Positions 18,346-27,718 of a stretch of DNA of 64,000 nucleotides are shown here, piece after piece. Within the stretch, counting starts at the first letter, position 1, and each line of letters opens with the position of its first letter. The stretch is from an uncultured Roseateles sp. (GTDB taxonomy: Bacteria > Pseudomonadota > Gammaproteobacteria > Burkholderiales > Burkholderiaceae_C): NCBI RefSeq assembly GCF_913777145.1, contig NZ_CAJYPS010000023.1, positions 62,001-126,000 of the forward strand. Direction: 5' to 3'. A program made the position numbers and the translations under genes. The notes under the pieces are model-generated. The model searched no databases. It saw only the letters and a program-made list of their open reading frames with translations, and was not told the DNA's origin.

Positions 18346-18384
18346 GTGGCAATTCTCAGGCTTCCGATCACAATCTTCGCCAGC
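18346..18384. promoter_or_regulatory. Compact divergent promoter of guaD and xdhA
   Basis: Only 39 bases separate the two start codons. Toward xdhA a -10-like CACAAT lies at 18369-18374, ten nt before ATG. Toward guaD, GAGAAT lies at 18352-18357 (minus), six nt before ATG. Any -35 elements must lie across or inside the opposing gene, so the promoters overlap and transcripts would have little or no leader. Confidence 0.4.
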
Positions 18385-19863
18385 ATGAATACCCGACCCC
18401 TGCGTTTTTTCCATCGTGGCGAGATCGTCACCGTGGACGACCTGCCGCCCACCACCACGGTGCTGCAATACCTGCGTGAACACGCCGCCTGCACCGGCAC
18501 CAAGGAAGGCTGTGCCGAGGGCGACTGCGGCGCCTGCACCGTGATCCAGGCCGAGCTGGACGAGGCCGGCGAGTTGCAGCTGAGGAACGTCAACGCCTGC
18601 ACCCAGTTCCTGCCCACGCTGGACGGCCGCGCGCTGCTGACCGTGGAAGACCTGGGCGGCCCGGCCCGGCTGAATCCGCCGCAGCAGGCGCTGGTGGACT
18701 GCCACGGCTCGCAGTGCGGCTTCTGCACTCCCGGCTTCGTGATGACGCTGACCGCGCTGTACGAGCGCCACCAGCAGGCCGGCACCCGGCCCACGCGCCC
18801 GCAGCTGGCCGACGACCTGGCCGGCAATCTGTGCCGCTGCACCGGCTACCGCCCCATCCTGGACGCCGGTGAGCGCATGTTCGACGCGCCCACTCAGGCG
18901 CTGGACCGAGCCCCCATCATGGCCGCGCTGCGCCAACTGCAGCAGGACGCACCGCTGCATTACTCGGCCGGCGAAGGCCGCCTGGACGCACCGCAAAGCC
19001 TGGCCGAGTTGGCCGCGCTGCGCGAGGCCCACCCCGAGGCCACGCTGCTGGCCGGCTCCACCGACGTGGGCCTGTGGGTGAACAAGCAGTTCCGCCCCCT
19101 GCCCCACCTGATCTACACCGGCCGCGTGGCCGAGCTGCGCACGATCCGACCGCTGGAGCACGAGGGCCGGCCGGCGCTGTGGATAGGCGCGGCCGCCACG
19201 CTGGAAGATGCCTGGACTGCATTGAGCGAGGCGGTGCCGGCGCTGCGCACGCTGTGGAAGCGCTTCGCATCGCCGCCGGTGCGGCATGCGGGCACGCTGG
19301 GCGGCAACATCGCCAACGGCTCGCCCATCGGCGACGGCGCGCCCGCGCTGATCGCGCTGGGCGCCGACGTGATCCTGCGCCAGGGCACGCTGCAGCGCCG
19401 CCTGCCGCTGCAGGACTTCTACCTCGGCTACATGAAGAAGGATCTGCGACCCGGCGAATTCGTCGAGGCCCTGCAGGTGCCGCTGCCCGATGCAAGCTGG
19501 CATGTCAGCGCGCACAAGATCGCCAAGCGCCACGACAGCGACATCTCGGCGGTCTGCGCGGTGCTCGCGCTGCAGCGCGACGGCGAGGTGGTGCGCGACG
19601 CCCGCTTTGCCTTCGGCGGCATGGCCGCCATCGTGAAGCGCGCGACGGCGGCCGAAGCTGCCGTGCGGGGTCAGGTCTGGAGCGAGGCCACGGCCCGCGC
19701 CGCCGCCACCGCGCTGGCGCAGGACTTCCAGCCGCTGAGCGACATGCGCGCGTCGGCCGATTACCGGCTCCAGGTGGCGCAGAACATCTTCGTCAAGCTG
19801 TGGCTGGAGAGCGGTGGCGGTGGCGCCGTGTCGGTGTGGCCCTCGGCGGAGGTGAGCGCATGA
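18385..19863 (+). CDS. xdhA: Xanthine dehydrogenase small subunit (2Fe-2S / FAD)
   Basis: This 492-aa subunit carries two [2Fe-2S] clusters: plant-type Cys43, 48, 51 and 72, and the second with Cys111, 114, 150 and 152. A FAD-binding domain (LAGSTDVGLWV at about 212-222, TLGGNIANGSPIGDGAP at about 305-321) and a CO-dehydrogenase flavoprotein C-terminal domain follow. It passes electrons from the molybdenum site to NAD+ during oxidation of hypoxanthine/xanthine to urate. The stop overlaps the xdhB start (ATGA), so the subunits are translationally coupled. It is divergent from guaD. Confidence 0.95.
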   Translation: MNTRPLRFFHRGEIVTVDDLPPTTTVLQYLREHAACTGTKEGCAEGDCGACTVIQAELDEAGELQLRNVNACTQFLPTLDGRALLTVEDLGGPARLNPPQQALVDCHGSQCGFCTPGFVMTLTALYERHQQAGTRPTRPQLADDLAGNLCRCTGYRPILDAGERMFDAPTQALDRAPIMAALRQLQQDAPLHYSAGEGRLDAPQSLAELAALREAHPEATLLAGSTDVGLWVNKQFRPLPHLIYTGRVAELRTIRPLEHEGRPALWIGAAATLEDAWTALSEAVPALRTLWKRFASPPVRHAGTLGGNIANGSPIGDGAPALIALGADVILRQGTLQRRLPLQDFYLGYMKKDLRPGEFVEALQVPLPDASWHVSAHKIAKRHDSDISAVCAVLALQRDGEVVRDARFAFGGMAAIVKRATAAEAAVRGQVWSEATARAAATALAQDFQPLSDMRASADYRLQVAQNIFVKLWLESGGGGAVSVWPSAEVSA

Positions 19864-22178
19864 ACAAGCCCGAAGCCCTGCATTTGCTGGAGCCCGTGGT
19901 GGGCCGCTCGCGGCCGCATGAGTCTGCCCACCTGCATGTGAGCGGCGCCGCGCCCTACACCGACGACCTGCCCGAGCCCGCCGGCACGCTGCACTGCGCG
20001 CTGGGTCTGTCGCCGCTGGCCCATGGCCGCCTGCTGGGCGTGGACCTGGAGCGACTGCGCCAGCAGCCCGGCGTGGTGGCGGTGCTCACCGCGGCCGACA
20101 TCCCGGCCGAGAACAACTGCGGCCCGCTGCTGCATGACGACCCCATCCTCGCCGCCGACGAGCTGCGCTACGCGGGCCAGCCGGTGTTCGCCATCATCGC
20201 CCGCAGCCGCGACCAGGCCCGCCGCGCGGCAGCACTCGCCAAGCAGGTCATCCAAGCCGAACCGTTGCCCGCGGTGCTGAGCGCCCGCGAGGCGCATGCG
20301 CTGGGCCAGTACGTGCTGCCCCCCATGCACCTCACCCGCGGCGAGCCGGCTGAGCAACTGGCGCAGGCGCCGCATCGCCTGCAGGGCGAATGGCAGCTGG
20401 GCGGCCAGGAGCAGTTCTATCTGGAGGGCCAGATCAGCCTGGCGCTGCCGCAGGAGGGCGGCGACAGCGTGCTGGTGCTGTGCTCCACCCAGCACCCCAG
20501 CGAAATGCAGCAGCTGGTGGCCCATGCGCTGGGCTGGGCCGCGCACCGCGTGACCGTGCAATGCCGGCGCATGGGCGGCGGCTTCGGCGGCAAGGAGAGC
20601 CAGTCCGCACTGTTCGCCTGCGTGGCCGCGGTGGCCGCGCTCAAGCTGGACCGACCGGTGAAGCTGCGCCTGGACCGCGACGACGACTTCCTGATCACCG
20701 GCCGGCGCCACGGCTTCGACTACCGCTGGGACGTGGGCTTCGACGAGCAGGGCCGCATCCTCGCGGCCGAGATTGATCTGATTTCCAACGCCGGCCACAG
20801 CGCCGACCTGTCGGCCCCGGTGATGGCGCGCGCGCTGTGCCACTTCGACAACGCCTACTGGCTGCCCCATGTGGCCATGCACGGCTTCTGCGCGAAAACG
20901 AATACACAGAGCAACACCGCCTTCCGCGGCTTCGGCGGGCCGCAGGGCGCGCTGGCCATAGAGATGATCCTGGATGGCATCGCGCGCCGCCTGGGGCTGG
21001 ACGGCTCGGAAGTGCGCCGCCGCAACTTCTACGCAGCAGGGCAAGACCTGACGCCCTACGGCCAGCAGGTCGAGGAACTGCATGCCCAGGCGCTGAGCGC
21101 CCAGCTGCTGGCCAGCAGCGACTATGAGCGCCGCCGCCTCGACATTGCCGCCTTCAATGCGCAAAGCCCGGTGCTGAAGAAGGGCCTGGCCTTCACGCCG
21201 GTGAAGTTCGGCATCTCCTTCAACGTCGCCCACCTGAACCAGGCAGGCGCGCTGGTCCATGTCTACACCGACGGCTCGGTGCTGGTGAACCACGGCGGCA
21301 CCGAGATGGGCCAGGGCCTGAACACCAAGGTCGCCCAGGTGGTGGCGCAGGAGCTGGGCCTGCCGTTCGATGCGGTGCGCTGCTCGGCCACCGACACCAG
21401 CAAGGTGGCCAACACCTCGGCCACCGCGGCCTCCACCGGCAGCGACCTGAACGGCAAGGCGGCCCAGGACGCGGCGCGCAAGATACGCATGCGGCTGGCC
21501 GAGTTCGCCGCAACCCGCCTGGGCTGCACGGCCGAGGCGGTGACCTTTGCCGACGGCCAGGTGCGCGGCGGAGGCCAGGCGCTGGGCTTCAAGGAGCTGG
21601 TGGCCGCGGCCTACCTGGCCCGCGTGCAGCTGTGGAGCGACGGCTTCTACGCGACGCCGGGCCTGCACTGGGACCGCGTGAAGCTGCAGGGCCACCCCTT
21701 CTACTACTACGCCTGGGGCGGCGCAGTCTGCGAGGCGCTGGTGGACACGCTGACCGGCGAGAGCCGCATCACCCGCGCCGACATCCTGCACGATGTGGGC
21801 AGCAGCCTGAACCCGGCGCTGGACATCGGCCAGATCGAGGGCGGCTTCATCCAGGGCATGGGCTGGCTGACGATGGAAGAGCTGGTCTGGCACCCGGGCT
21901 CGGGCCTGCTGAGCACGCATGCGCCCAGCACCTACAAGATCCCCACGGCCAACGACTGCCCGCCCGAGTTGAACGTGCGGCTGTTCGATGTGCCCAATGC
22001 CAGCGACACCATCCACCGCAGCAAGGCGGTGGGCGAGCCGCCGCTGCTGCTGGGCTTCGCGGCGCTGCTGGCGATCAAGGACGCCTGCGCGGCCGCCGGC
22101 CCCGAGGGCTGCGACCCGCCGCTGCGCGCACCCGCCACCGCCGAAGCTGTGCTGGCCGCGATCGAGGCACTGCGTTGA
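19860..22178 (+). CDS. xdhB: Xanthine dehydrogenase molybdopterin-binding subunit
   Basis: This 772-aa catalytic subunit holds the Mo cofactor. Recognisable segments are GQEQFYLEGQ, RMGGGFGGKESQ, NTAFRGFGGPQG, GGTEMGQGLNTK and the C-terminal KAVGEPPLLLG with the catalytic Glu (about residue 725). Together with XdhA it forms the cytoplasmic enzyme that makes urate. The stop overlaps a TTG start of a lipoprotein amidase gene. The insertion chaperone XdhC is not seen in the window. Very confident. Confidence 0.96.
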   Translation: MNKPEALHLLEPVVGRSRPHESAHLHVSGAAPYTDDLPEPAGTLHCALGLSPLAHGRLLGVDLERLRQQPGVVAVLTAADIPAENNCGPLLHDDPILAADELRYAGQPVFAIIARSRDQARRAAALAKQVIQAEPLPAVLSAREAHALGQYVLPPMHLTRGEPAEQLAQAPHRLQGEWQLGGQEQFYLEGQISLALPQEGGDSVLVLCSTQHPSEMQQLVAHALGWAAHRVTVQCRRMGGGFGGKESQSALFACVAAVAALKLDRPVKLRLDRDDDFLITGRRHGFDYRWDVGFDEQGRILAAEIDLISNAGHSADLSAPVMARALCHFDNAYWLPHVAMHGFCAKTNTQSNTAFRGFGGPQGALAIEMILDGIARRLGLDGSEVRRRNFYAAGQDLTPYGQQVEELHAQALSAQLLASSDYERRRLDIAAFNAQSPVLKKGLAFTPVKFGISFNVAHLNQAGALVHVYTDGSVLVNHGGTEMGQGLNTKVAQVVAQELGLPFDAVRCSATDTSKVANTSATAASTGSDLNGKAAQDAARKIRMRLAEFAATRLGCTAEAVTFADGQVRGGGQALGFKELVAAAYLARVQLWSDGFYATPGLHWDRVKLQGHPFYYYAWGGAVCEALVDTLTGESRITRADILHDVGSSLNPALDIGQIEGGFIQGMGWLTMEELVWHPGSGLLSTHAPSTYKIPTANDCPPELNVRLFDVPNASDTIHRSKAVGEPPLLLGFAALLAIKDACAAAGPEGCDPPLRAPATAEAVLAAIEALR

Positions 22179-22771
22179 TCGCGCGCCGCGCCTTCTGCGG
22201 CGCGCTGGCCGCGCCGCTGCTGGGGGGCTGCGCCACGGCGGCGCGCGGCCCGGCTATGCCGGACATCGTGCCGGTGTCGGCCTGGGGCGGCCAGCCGACC
22301 GAGTGGAGCGCGCCACCGCAGACCATCAGCCACGTGACGCTGCACCACCAGGGTGAGTTCTGGGACCCGGGCCGCGACGTGCCCACCTATCTGCGCCACC
22401 TGCAGCAGTGGTCGCGCGACACCAAGCACTGGGTGGACATTCCCTACCACCACGTGATCGCGCCGGACGGCCGCATCTACGCGGCCCGGCCGCTGGCCGT
22501 GCCCGGCGACACCAACACCGAGTACGACCCACGCGGCCACGCACTGCCCATGCTGCTGGGCAACTTCGAGGAACAGGTCCCCACCGAGGCCCAGCTGGAC
22601 AGCGCGGTCGCGCTGACCGCCTGGCTGCTGCACAGCCACGGTCTCGACGTGACCAAGATAGGCAGCCACCGCGGCTTCAGTCACCAGACGGTGTGCCCTG
22701 GCGCGCATTTCCAGGCGCTGCTGGACGACGGCCGCTTCCAGCGCGCGGTCGCGGCGCGCTTGAAGGGCTGA
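22175..22771 (+). CDS. Lipoprotein N-acetylmuramoyl-L-alanine amidase (Amidase_2/PGRP fold)
   Basis: I place the start at TTG 22175, overlapping the xdhB stop as TTGA. This gives MIARRAFCGALAAPLLGGC, a short lipoprotein signal with lipobox LGGC (Cys19) and a twin-arginine pair. A later ATG (at PAMPDI) would remove the signal. The rest is an amidase_2 domain with zinc-ligand candidates in TLHHQG, PYHHVIAPDG and QTVCPG (198 aa total). It would cleave the amide bond between muramic acid and the stem peptide, tethered to a membrane. Its coupling to xdhB is unusual; the location resembles that of xdhC in other species. Confidence 0.82.
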   Translation: MIARRAFCGALAAPLLGGCATAARGPAMPDIVPVSAWGGQPTEWSAPPQTISHVTLHHQGEFWDPGRDVPTYLRHLQQWSRDTKHWVDIPYHHVIAPDGRIYAARPLAVPGDTNTEYDPRGHALPMLLGNFEEQVPTEAQLDSAVALTAWLLHSHGLDVTKIGSHRGFSHQTVCPGAHFQALLDDGRFQRAVAARLKG

Positions 22772-22774
22772 GGC

Positions 22775-23410
22775 TCAGGCCGCGGGGCGGCGCGTGACGG
22801 CCAGCACGGCCTGGGTGCGCGAGCTGACGCCCAGCGCCTTCAGCACCGCGGCGACATGGTCCTTCACCGTGTCCACGCTGACGCCCAGCTCGCGCGCGAT
22901 CAGCTTGTTGGACAGGCCCTGGGTCAGCAGCTGCAGCACCACCTTCTGGCGCGGCGTCAGCGGCAGCGTGTCCCAGTCCGCATGGGCCTCGTCCGCGGCG
23001 GTGCTGGCGGCCAGCGTGACCACGTCGCCCGGCCGCAGCGGCGGCACGAAGGTGCCGCCCTCCAGCACCAGGTGCAGGGCCTGGGCCAGGGTGTCCAGAT
23101 CGCTGCGCTCGGGCACATAGCCGCGCGCACCGGCGCCCAGCGCGCGCAGCGCATCGCCCGACTCGCCGCTGCCCGAGATCACGATCACCGGCAGGCCCGG
23201 GTGGTCGCGGTGCAATTGATGCAGCAGCGCCAGGCCGCCGTCGAGCTTGAGGTCCAGCAGCACCAGCGCCGGTGCGGCAGTCTGCAGCATCACGCGCGCC
23301 TCGTCGGCATGGCCCACGCCGCAGACCTGGGCCTGTGGAAAGCGCTGCAGCACCAGTCCGGTCAGCGCCGCCCGCACCATGGGGAACTCATCGACCAGCA
23401 GGATCTTCAT
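22775..23410 (-). CDS. NarL/FixJ-type response regulator (orphan)
   Basis: This 211-aa protein has a receiver domain with phosphoacceptor Asp53 (LLDLKLDGG), acidic pocket residues Asp7/Glu8 and the conserved switch Ser of VISGSGE. A C-terminal LuxR HTH follows (LTPRQKVVLQLLTQGLSNKLIARELGVSVDTVKDHVAAVLK). No histidine kinase lies adjacent; the GAF kinase at 2644 is about 20 kb away. It converges with the amidase gene (3-base gap). Targets unknown. Confidence 0.9.
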   Translation of the reverse strand: MKILLVDEFPMVRAALTGLVLQRFPQAQVCGVGHADEARVMLQTAAPALVLLDLKLDGGLALLHQLHRDHPGLPVIVISGSGESGDALRALGAGARGYVPERSDLDTLAQALHLVLEGGTFVPPLRPGDVVTLAASTAADEAHADWDTLPLTPRQKVVLQLLTQGLSNKLIARELGVSVDTVKDHVAAVLKALGVSSRTQAVLAVTRRPAA

Positions 23411-23555
23411 CGCCCCTCCTCGACGACCTTCAGCGCAAGGCGCCTGAGGCGGCCCGGCCGGGGCCGGGGCGCATCGGCAGCTCTGCTGCGCTGAGCGTCG
23501 AGGTTAGCGCAAAGCACGCGGCGTGCGTGGGTGCGCGCGAGGCTTCATGCGGGGC

Positions 23556-26315
23556 TCAGTGCGCCTCGTCCCAGTTGCTGCCCACGCCCACCTCGGCCAG
23601 CAGCGGCACCTTGAGCTCGGCCACGCCGGCCATCAGGCGCGGCACCTCGGTGCGCACCCAGTCCAGCTCGTCTTGGGGCACCTCGAACACCAGTTCGTCG
23701 TGCACCTGCATGACGATGACCGTGCGCTTTTGCAGGCGGTCCAGCTCGGCCTGCACCGCGATCATCGCGAGCTTGATGAGGTCGGCCGCCGTGCCCTGCA
23801 TGGGCGCATTGATCGCCTGACGCTCGGCACCGCTGCGCAGGCCGGCATTGCCGCTGGCGATCTGCGGCAGCCACAGGCGCCGGCCGAACACGGTCTCCAC
23901 GAAACCGCGCTCCTTGGCACGCAGCTTGGTTTCGTCCATGTAGCGCTTCACGCCGGCAAAGCGGGTGAAGTAGCGGTCGATGTAGTCCTTGGCCGCCTTC
24001 TGCTCTATGCCCAGGCTCTGCGCCAGGCCGAAGGCGCCCATGCCGTAGATCAGCCCGAAGTTGATGGTCTTGGCATAGCGGCGCTGTTCGGTGGACACCT
24101 CGGCCAGCGGCACGCCGAACACCTCGGAGGCGGTGGCCTTGTGCACGTCCTGGCCGTCCTGGAAGGCCTTGAGCAGGCCCGTGTCCTCGCTGATGTGGGC
24201 CATGATGCGCAGCTCGATCTGCGAGTAATCGGCGCTGACGATCACATGGCCCGGCGGCGCGACGAAGGCCTCGCGCACGCGCCGGCCTTCCGGCGTGCGT
24301 ATGGGGATGTTCTGCAGATTGGGCTCGTTGCTCGAGAGCCGCCCGGTCACCGCCACCGCCTGCGCGTAGTTGGTGTGCACGCGGCCGGTGGCCGGGTTGA
24401 TCTGCAGCGGCAGCTTGTCGGTGTAGGTGCTCTTGAGCTTGGCCAGGCCGCGGTATTCCAGGATCTTCGCCGGCAGCGGGTAGTCGGCGGCCAGCTCGGT
24501 CAGCACCTCTTCGTCGGTGGACGGCGCACCGGTGGCGGTCTTCTTCACGACCGGCAGGCCCAGCTTGTTGAACAGGATCTCGCCGATCTGCTTGGGCGAC
24601 CCGATGTTGAAAGGCTGACCGGCGATCTCATAGCACTGCTGCTCCAGCCCCACCAGGCGCTGGCCGATCTCGTGGCTCTGTGCCTGCAGGCGCGTGGCGT
24701 CTATCAGCACGCCCTGGCGCTCGATACGGAACAGCAGCTCGGCGGTGGGCATCTCGATGTCGCGGTAGACCCGCGTGAGCCCCGCATCGGCCGCGATCTG
24801 CGGCGCCAGCACCTCTTGCAGATGCAGGCACATCTCGGAGTCCTCGCCCGAGTAGGTGCTGGCCTGGTCCACGGCCACCTGCGCGAACGGGATCTGGTGC
24901 GCGCCCTTGCCGCACAGCTGCTCGTAGGAGAGCCCCTTGCGGCCCAGGTGACGCTCGGCCAGCGACTCCAGGTTGTGCGGCTTGTGCGCCTCCAGCACAT
25001 AGCTCTGCAGCATGGTGTCGTGCGCCACGCCGGCCAGGCGAATGCCGTGGTTGGCGAACACATGGCGGTCGTACTTGAGGTTCTGGCCGGTCTTCTTGGC
25101 GGCCTCGTCCTCCAGCCAGGGCTTGAGGCGGGCCAGCACCTCGTCCAGCGGCAGCTGGGCGGGCGCATCCGGCCCCTCGTGGCGCAGCGGGATGTAGGCG
25201 GCCTCACCCGGCTTGTCGGCGAAGGAGATGCCCACGATGCGCGCGGCCAGCGGGTCCAGCGAATCGGTCTCGGTGTCCAGTGCCACCAGCGGCGCGGCGC
25301 GCAGGCGGGCCAGCCAGGCGTCCAGCTGCTCCCAGCTCAGCACGGTGTCGTAGTGGCGCGCTATCGCGGCCGCGTCGGCGGGCGGCGGCGTGTCGGCGAA
25401 CAGGTCGGGGTTGACCGGGGCCGCTTTGGCCTTGGGCGCGGGCGCCTCGCCGGTCAGCTCCTTGAGCCAGGTGCGAAAGCCGTTGCGCGTGTAGAAGTCG
25501 ATCAGCGCCGGCTTGTCCTGCTCACGCAGCGCCAAAGTGTCCAGCGCGGGCCAGCCCTGCACATGGCCGCCCAGGTCGCAGTCCAGCTTCACGGTCACCA
25601 GGCGGCGGCCCATGGGCAGCCAGTCCAGCGTGGCACGCAGGTTCTCGCCGGCCTTGCCCTTCATGCCGGGCGCGGCGGCCACCACGCCGTCCAGCGAGCC
25701 GTACTCAGTGACCCACTTGGCGGCGGTCTTGGGGCCCACGCCGGGCACGCCGGGCACGTTGTCCACGGTGTCGCCCATCAGCGTCAGGTAGTCGATGATG
25801 CGCTCAGGCGGCACGCCGAACTTGGCCAGCACGCCGGCCTCGTCCAGGCGCTCGTTGCTCATGGTGTTGATGAGCTCCACGTCCGCATTCACCAGTTGCG
25901 CCAGGTCCTTGTCGCCGGTGGACACGATGACGCGGTGGCCCTGTGTCACCGCCACGCGGGCCAATGTGCCGATGGCGTCGTCCGCCTCGATGCCCGGCAC
26001 CGTCAGCACCGGCCAGCCCAGCAGCTTCACCACCTCGTGGATGGGCTCGATCTGGGCGCGCAGCTCCGGCGGCATGGGCGCGCGCTGGGCCTTGTACTCG
26101 GGGTACCACTCGTCGCGGAAGGTCGGGCCGGACGCATCGAACACGCAGACCGCATGCTCCGCACCGATGTCGGCGCGCAGGCGCTGCAGCATGGCCACCA
26201 TGCCGTGCACCGCCCCGGTGGGCTGGCCCTCGGGGCCGCGCAGGTCGGGCATCGCGTGGAAGGCGCGGTAGAGATAGCTGGAACCGTCGACCAGCAGCAG
26301 GATGGGTTTGCTCAT
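23556..26315 (-). CDS. polA: DNA polymerase I
   Basis: This 919-aa enzyme carries the three PolI domains in order: 5'-3' exonuclease (1-about 290, LVDGSSYLYRAFHA at start), 3'-5' exonuclease (about 325-520, VALDTETDSLDP) and family-A polymerase (about 540-919, SADYSQIELRIMAHIS, RRYAKTINFGLIYGMG and VMQVHDELVFEVP). It acts in gap filling and Okazaki fragment processing. I use ATG 26315; the ORF extends further upstream but without homology. It is divergent from the DUF2782 gene, 40 bases apart. Confidence 0.97.
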   Translation of the reverse strand: MSKPILLLVDGSSYLYRAFHAMPDLRGPEGQPTGAVHGMVAMLQRLRADIGAEHAVCVFDASGPTFRDEWYPEYKAQRAPMPPELRAQIEPIHEVVKLLGWPVLTVPGIEADDAIGTLARVAVTQGHRVIVSTGDKDLAQLVNADVELINTMSNERLDEAGVLAKFGVPPERIIDYLTLMGDTVDNVPGVPGVGPKTAAKWVTEYGSLDGVVAAAPGMKGKAGENLRATLDWLPMGRRLVTVKLDCDLGGHVQGWPALDTLALREQDKPALIDFYTRNGFRTWLKELTGEAPAPKAKAAPVNPDLFADTPPPADAAAIARHYDTVLSWEQLDAWLARLRAAPLVALDTETDSLDPLAARIVGISFADKPGEAAYIPLRHEGPDAPAQLPLDEVLARLKPWLEDEAAKKTGQNLKYDRHVFANHGIRLAGVAHDTMLQSYVLEAHKPHNLESLAERHLGRKGLSYEQLCGKGAHQIPFAQVAVDQASTYSGEDSEMCLHLQEVLAPQIAADAGLTRVYRDIEMPTAELLFRIERQGVLIDATRLQAQSHEIGQRLVGLEQQCYEIAGQPFNIGSPKQIGEILFNKLGLPVVKKTATGAPSTDEEVLTELAADYPLPAKILEYRGLAKLKSTYTDKLPLQINPATGRVHTNYAQAVAVTGRLSSNEPNLQNIPIRTPEGRRVREAFVAPPGHVIVSADYSQIELRIMAHISEDTGLLKAFQDGQDVHKATASEVFGVPLAEVSTEQRRYAKTINFGLIYGMGAFGLAQSLGIEQKAAKDYIDRYFTRFAGVKRYMDETKLRAKERGFVETVFGRRLWLPQIASGNAGLRSGAERQAINAPMQGTAADLIKLAMIAVQAELDRLQKRTVIVMQVHDELVFEVPQDELDWVRTEVPRLMAGVAELKVPLLAEVGVGSNWDEAH

Positions 26316-26355
26316 GGAAACCGATTGTCCAGGAGCTCGGCCTAGAATCGACCGC

Positions 26356-26637
26356 ATGCTGCGTTCCACCGCCCTTCTGTTGACAGCCGTCCTGGCCGGC
26401 GCCGCTCATGCCGAGCCGCCGCCCGAGCCCAAGGTCGAGCACAACGTGGCGGAGGACGACCAGGTCCGCATCGAGGAGCTGCGCGTGCGCGGCGAGACCA
26501 AGCAGGTCACGGTGAAGAACAAGAAGAGCAAGGCGCCCGACTACGAGATCGAGATGCGCAATGCCGGCCAGGCGTCCGCGGGGGGCAGCGAGAAGAGTGG
26601 CAGCGGCCAGCGCGTCTGGCGCATCCTCAAGTTCTGA
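26356..26637 (+). CDS. DUF2782 family periplasmic protein
   Basis: This 93-aa protein has a signal peptide (1-19) and a short charged domain that ends in RVWRILKF, typical of DUF2782. Its place between polA and thrB is the conserved location of this family in beta- and gammaproteobacteria. Function unknown. A -10-like TAGAAT (26343-26348) is only 7 nt upstream of ATG and there is no Shine-Dalgarno, so transcription may start at or next to the start codon. The 37-base gap to thrB suggests one operon. Confidence 0.82.
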   Translation: MLRSTALLLTAVLAGAAHAEPPPEPKVEHNVAEDDQVRIEELRVRGETKQVTVKNKKSKAPDYEIEMRNAGQASAGGSEKSGSGQRVWRILKF

Positions 26638-26674
26638 TCCCGCGGGCCTCGCCGTCCGCCCTCGCAGCCCTTTC

Positions 26675-27718
26675 ATGGCCGTATTCACCGAAGTCAGCCC
26701 TGCCCAGGCCCAAACCCTGCTCGACCGCCTGGGCCTCGGCCAGCTCGCGTCGCTGCGCGGCATAGGCGCAGGCATAGAGAACACCAACTACTTCGTCGAC
26801 TGCACGCGCGACGGTCATCTGCACCGTTACGTGCTGACCTTGTTCGAGCGCCTGACCGCCGAGCAACTGCCCTTCTACCTGCGGCTGATGCAGCACCTGG
26901 CGCGTGCCGGCGTGCCCGTGCCCGAGCCGCACGCCGACCCGGCCGGCGACATCCTGTTCAGCGTGGCCGGCAAGCCCGCCGCCATCGTGGACCGGCTGCA
27001 CGGCGGCCACCAGCTTGCGCCCGACCTGTTCCACTGCGAGCAGGTCGGCGCGACGCTGGCCCGCATGCACCTGGCGGGCCGCAGCTTCGCGCTGCAGCAG
27101 CCCAATCTGCGCGGCCTGGCCTGGTGGACCGAGACCGCGCCCCAGGTGCTGCCCTACCTCACGCCCGAGCAGGCCCGGCTGCTGCAGACCGAGCTGGCCT
27201 ACCAGCAGCAGGTCGCGGCCTCGGCCGACCACGCGCAGCTGCGCGAGCAGGCCTTCGGCCCCATACACGCCGACCTGTTCCGCGACAACGTGATGTTCGA
27301 GCCCGGCGAGCGTCCGGGCCGCGAGCGCCTGACCGGCTTCTTCGACTTCTACTTCGCCGGCTGCGACACCTGGCTGTTCGACATCGCCGTGTGCCTGAAC
27401 GACTGGTGCGTGGATCTGCCCAGCGGCCGCCTGATCGAGCCGCGGGCCGCGGCCTTCGTCGCGGCCTACGAGAGCGTGCGGCCGCTGTCCGGCGCCGAGC
27501 ACCGGCTGCTGCCGGCGCTGCTGCGCGCCGCGGCGCTGCGCTTCTGGCTGTCGCGCCTGTACGACCTGCATCTGCCGCGCGAAGCGGCGCTGCTCAAGCC
27601 CCACGACCCGGCGCATTTCGAGCGCGTGCTGCGCGAGCGCATCGCGCAGCCCTGGCATGCGCTGCCCAGTGATCAACAGGCTCCCGGCCGCGCAGCGCCG
27701 ACCGAGGGGTCGCCATGA
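26675..27718 (+). CDS. thrB: Homoserine kinase (type II, APH-like fold)
   Basis: This 347-aa protein phosphorylates homoserine in threonine synthesis. It is of the aminoglycoside-phosphotransferase-like type II family: IGAGIENTNYFV near the N-terminus, catalytic loop HADLFRDNVMF and metal-binding FFDFYFAGCDTWLFDIAV. The C-terminus ends in a Pro/Ala-rich tail. Its stop overlaps the next start (ATGA at 27715), coupling it to the BPSS1780 membrane protein. Confident call. Confidence 0.94.
   Translation: MAVFTEVSPAQAQTLLDRLGLGQLASLRGIGAGIENTNYFVDCTRDGHLHRYVLTLFERLTAEQLPFYLRLMQHLARAGVPVPEPHADPAGDILFSVAGKPAAIVDRLHGGHQLAPDLFHCEQVGATLARMHLAGRSFALQQPNLRGLAWWTETAPQVLPYLTPEQARLLQTELAYQQQVAASADHAQLREQAFGPIHADLFRDNVMFEPGERPGRERLTGFFDFYFAGCDTWLFDIAVCLNDWCVDLPSGRLIEPRAAAFVAAYESVRPLSGAEHRLLPALLRAAALRFWLSRLYDLHLPREAALLKPHDPAHFERVLRERIAQPWHALPSDQQAPGRAAPTEGSP

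Noticed and set aside
17044..19533. A continuous 829-codon reading frame covering guaD and the complement of xdhA
   Set aside because: The part beyond 18345 is antisense to xdhA and reflects high GC content; the real guaD start is at 18345.
19860..22178. Frameshift or decay in xdhB
   Set aside because: The reading frame is intact at 772 codons with all signature motifs.
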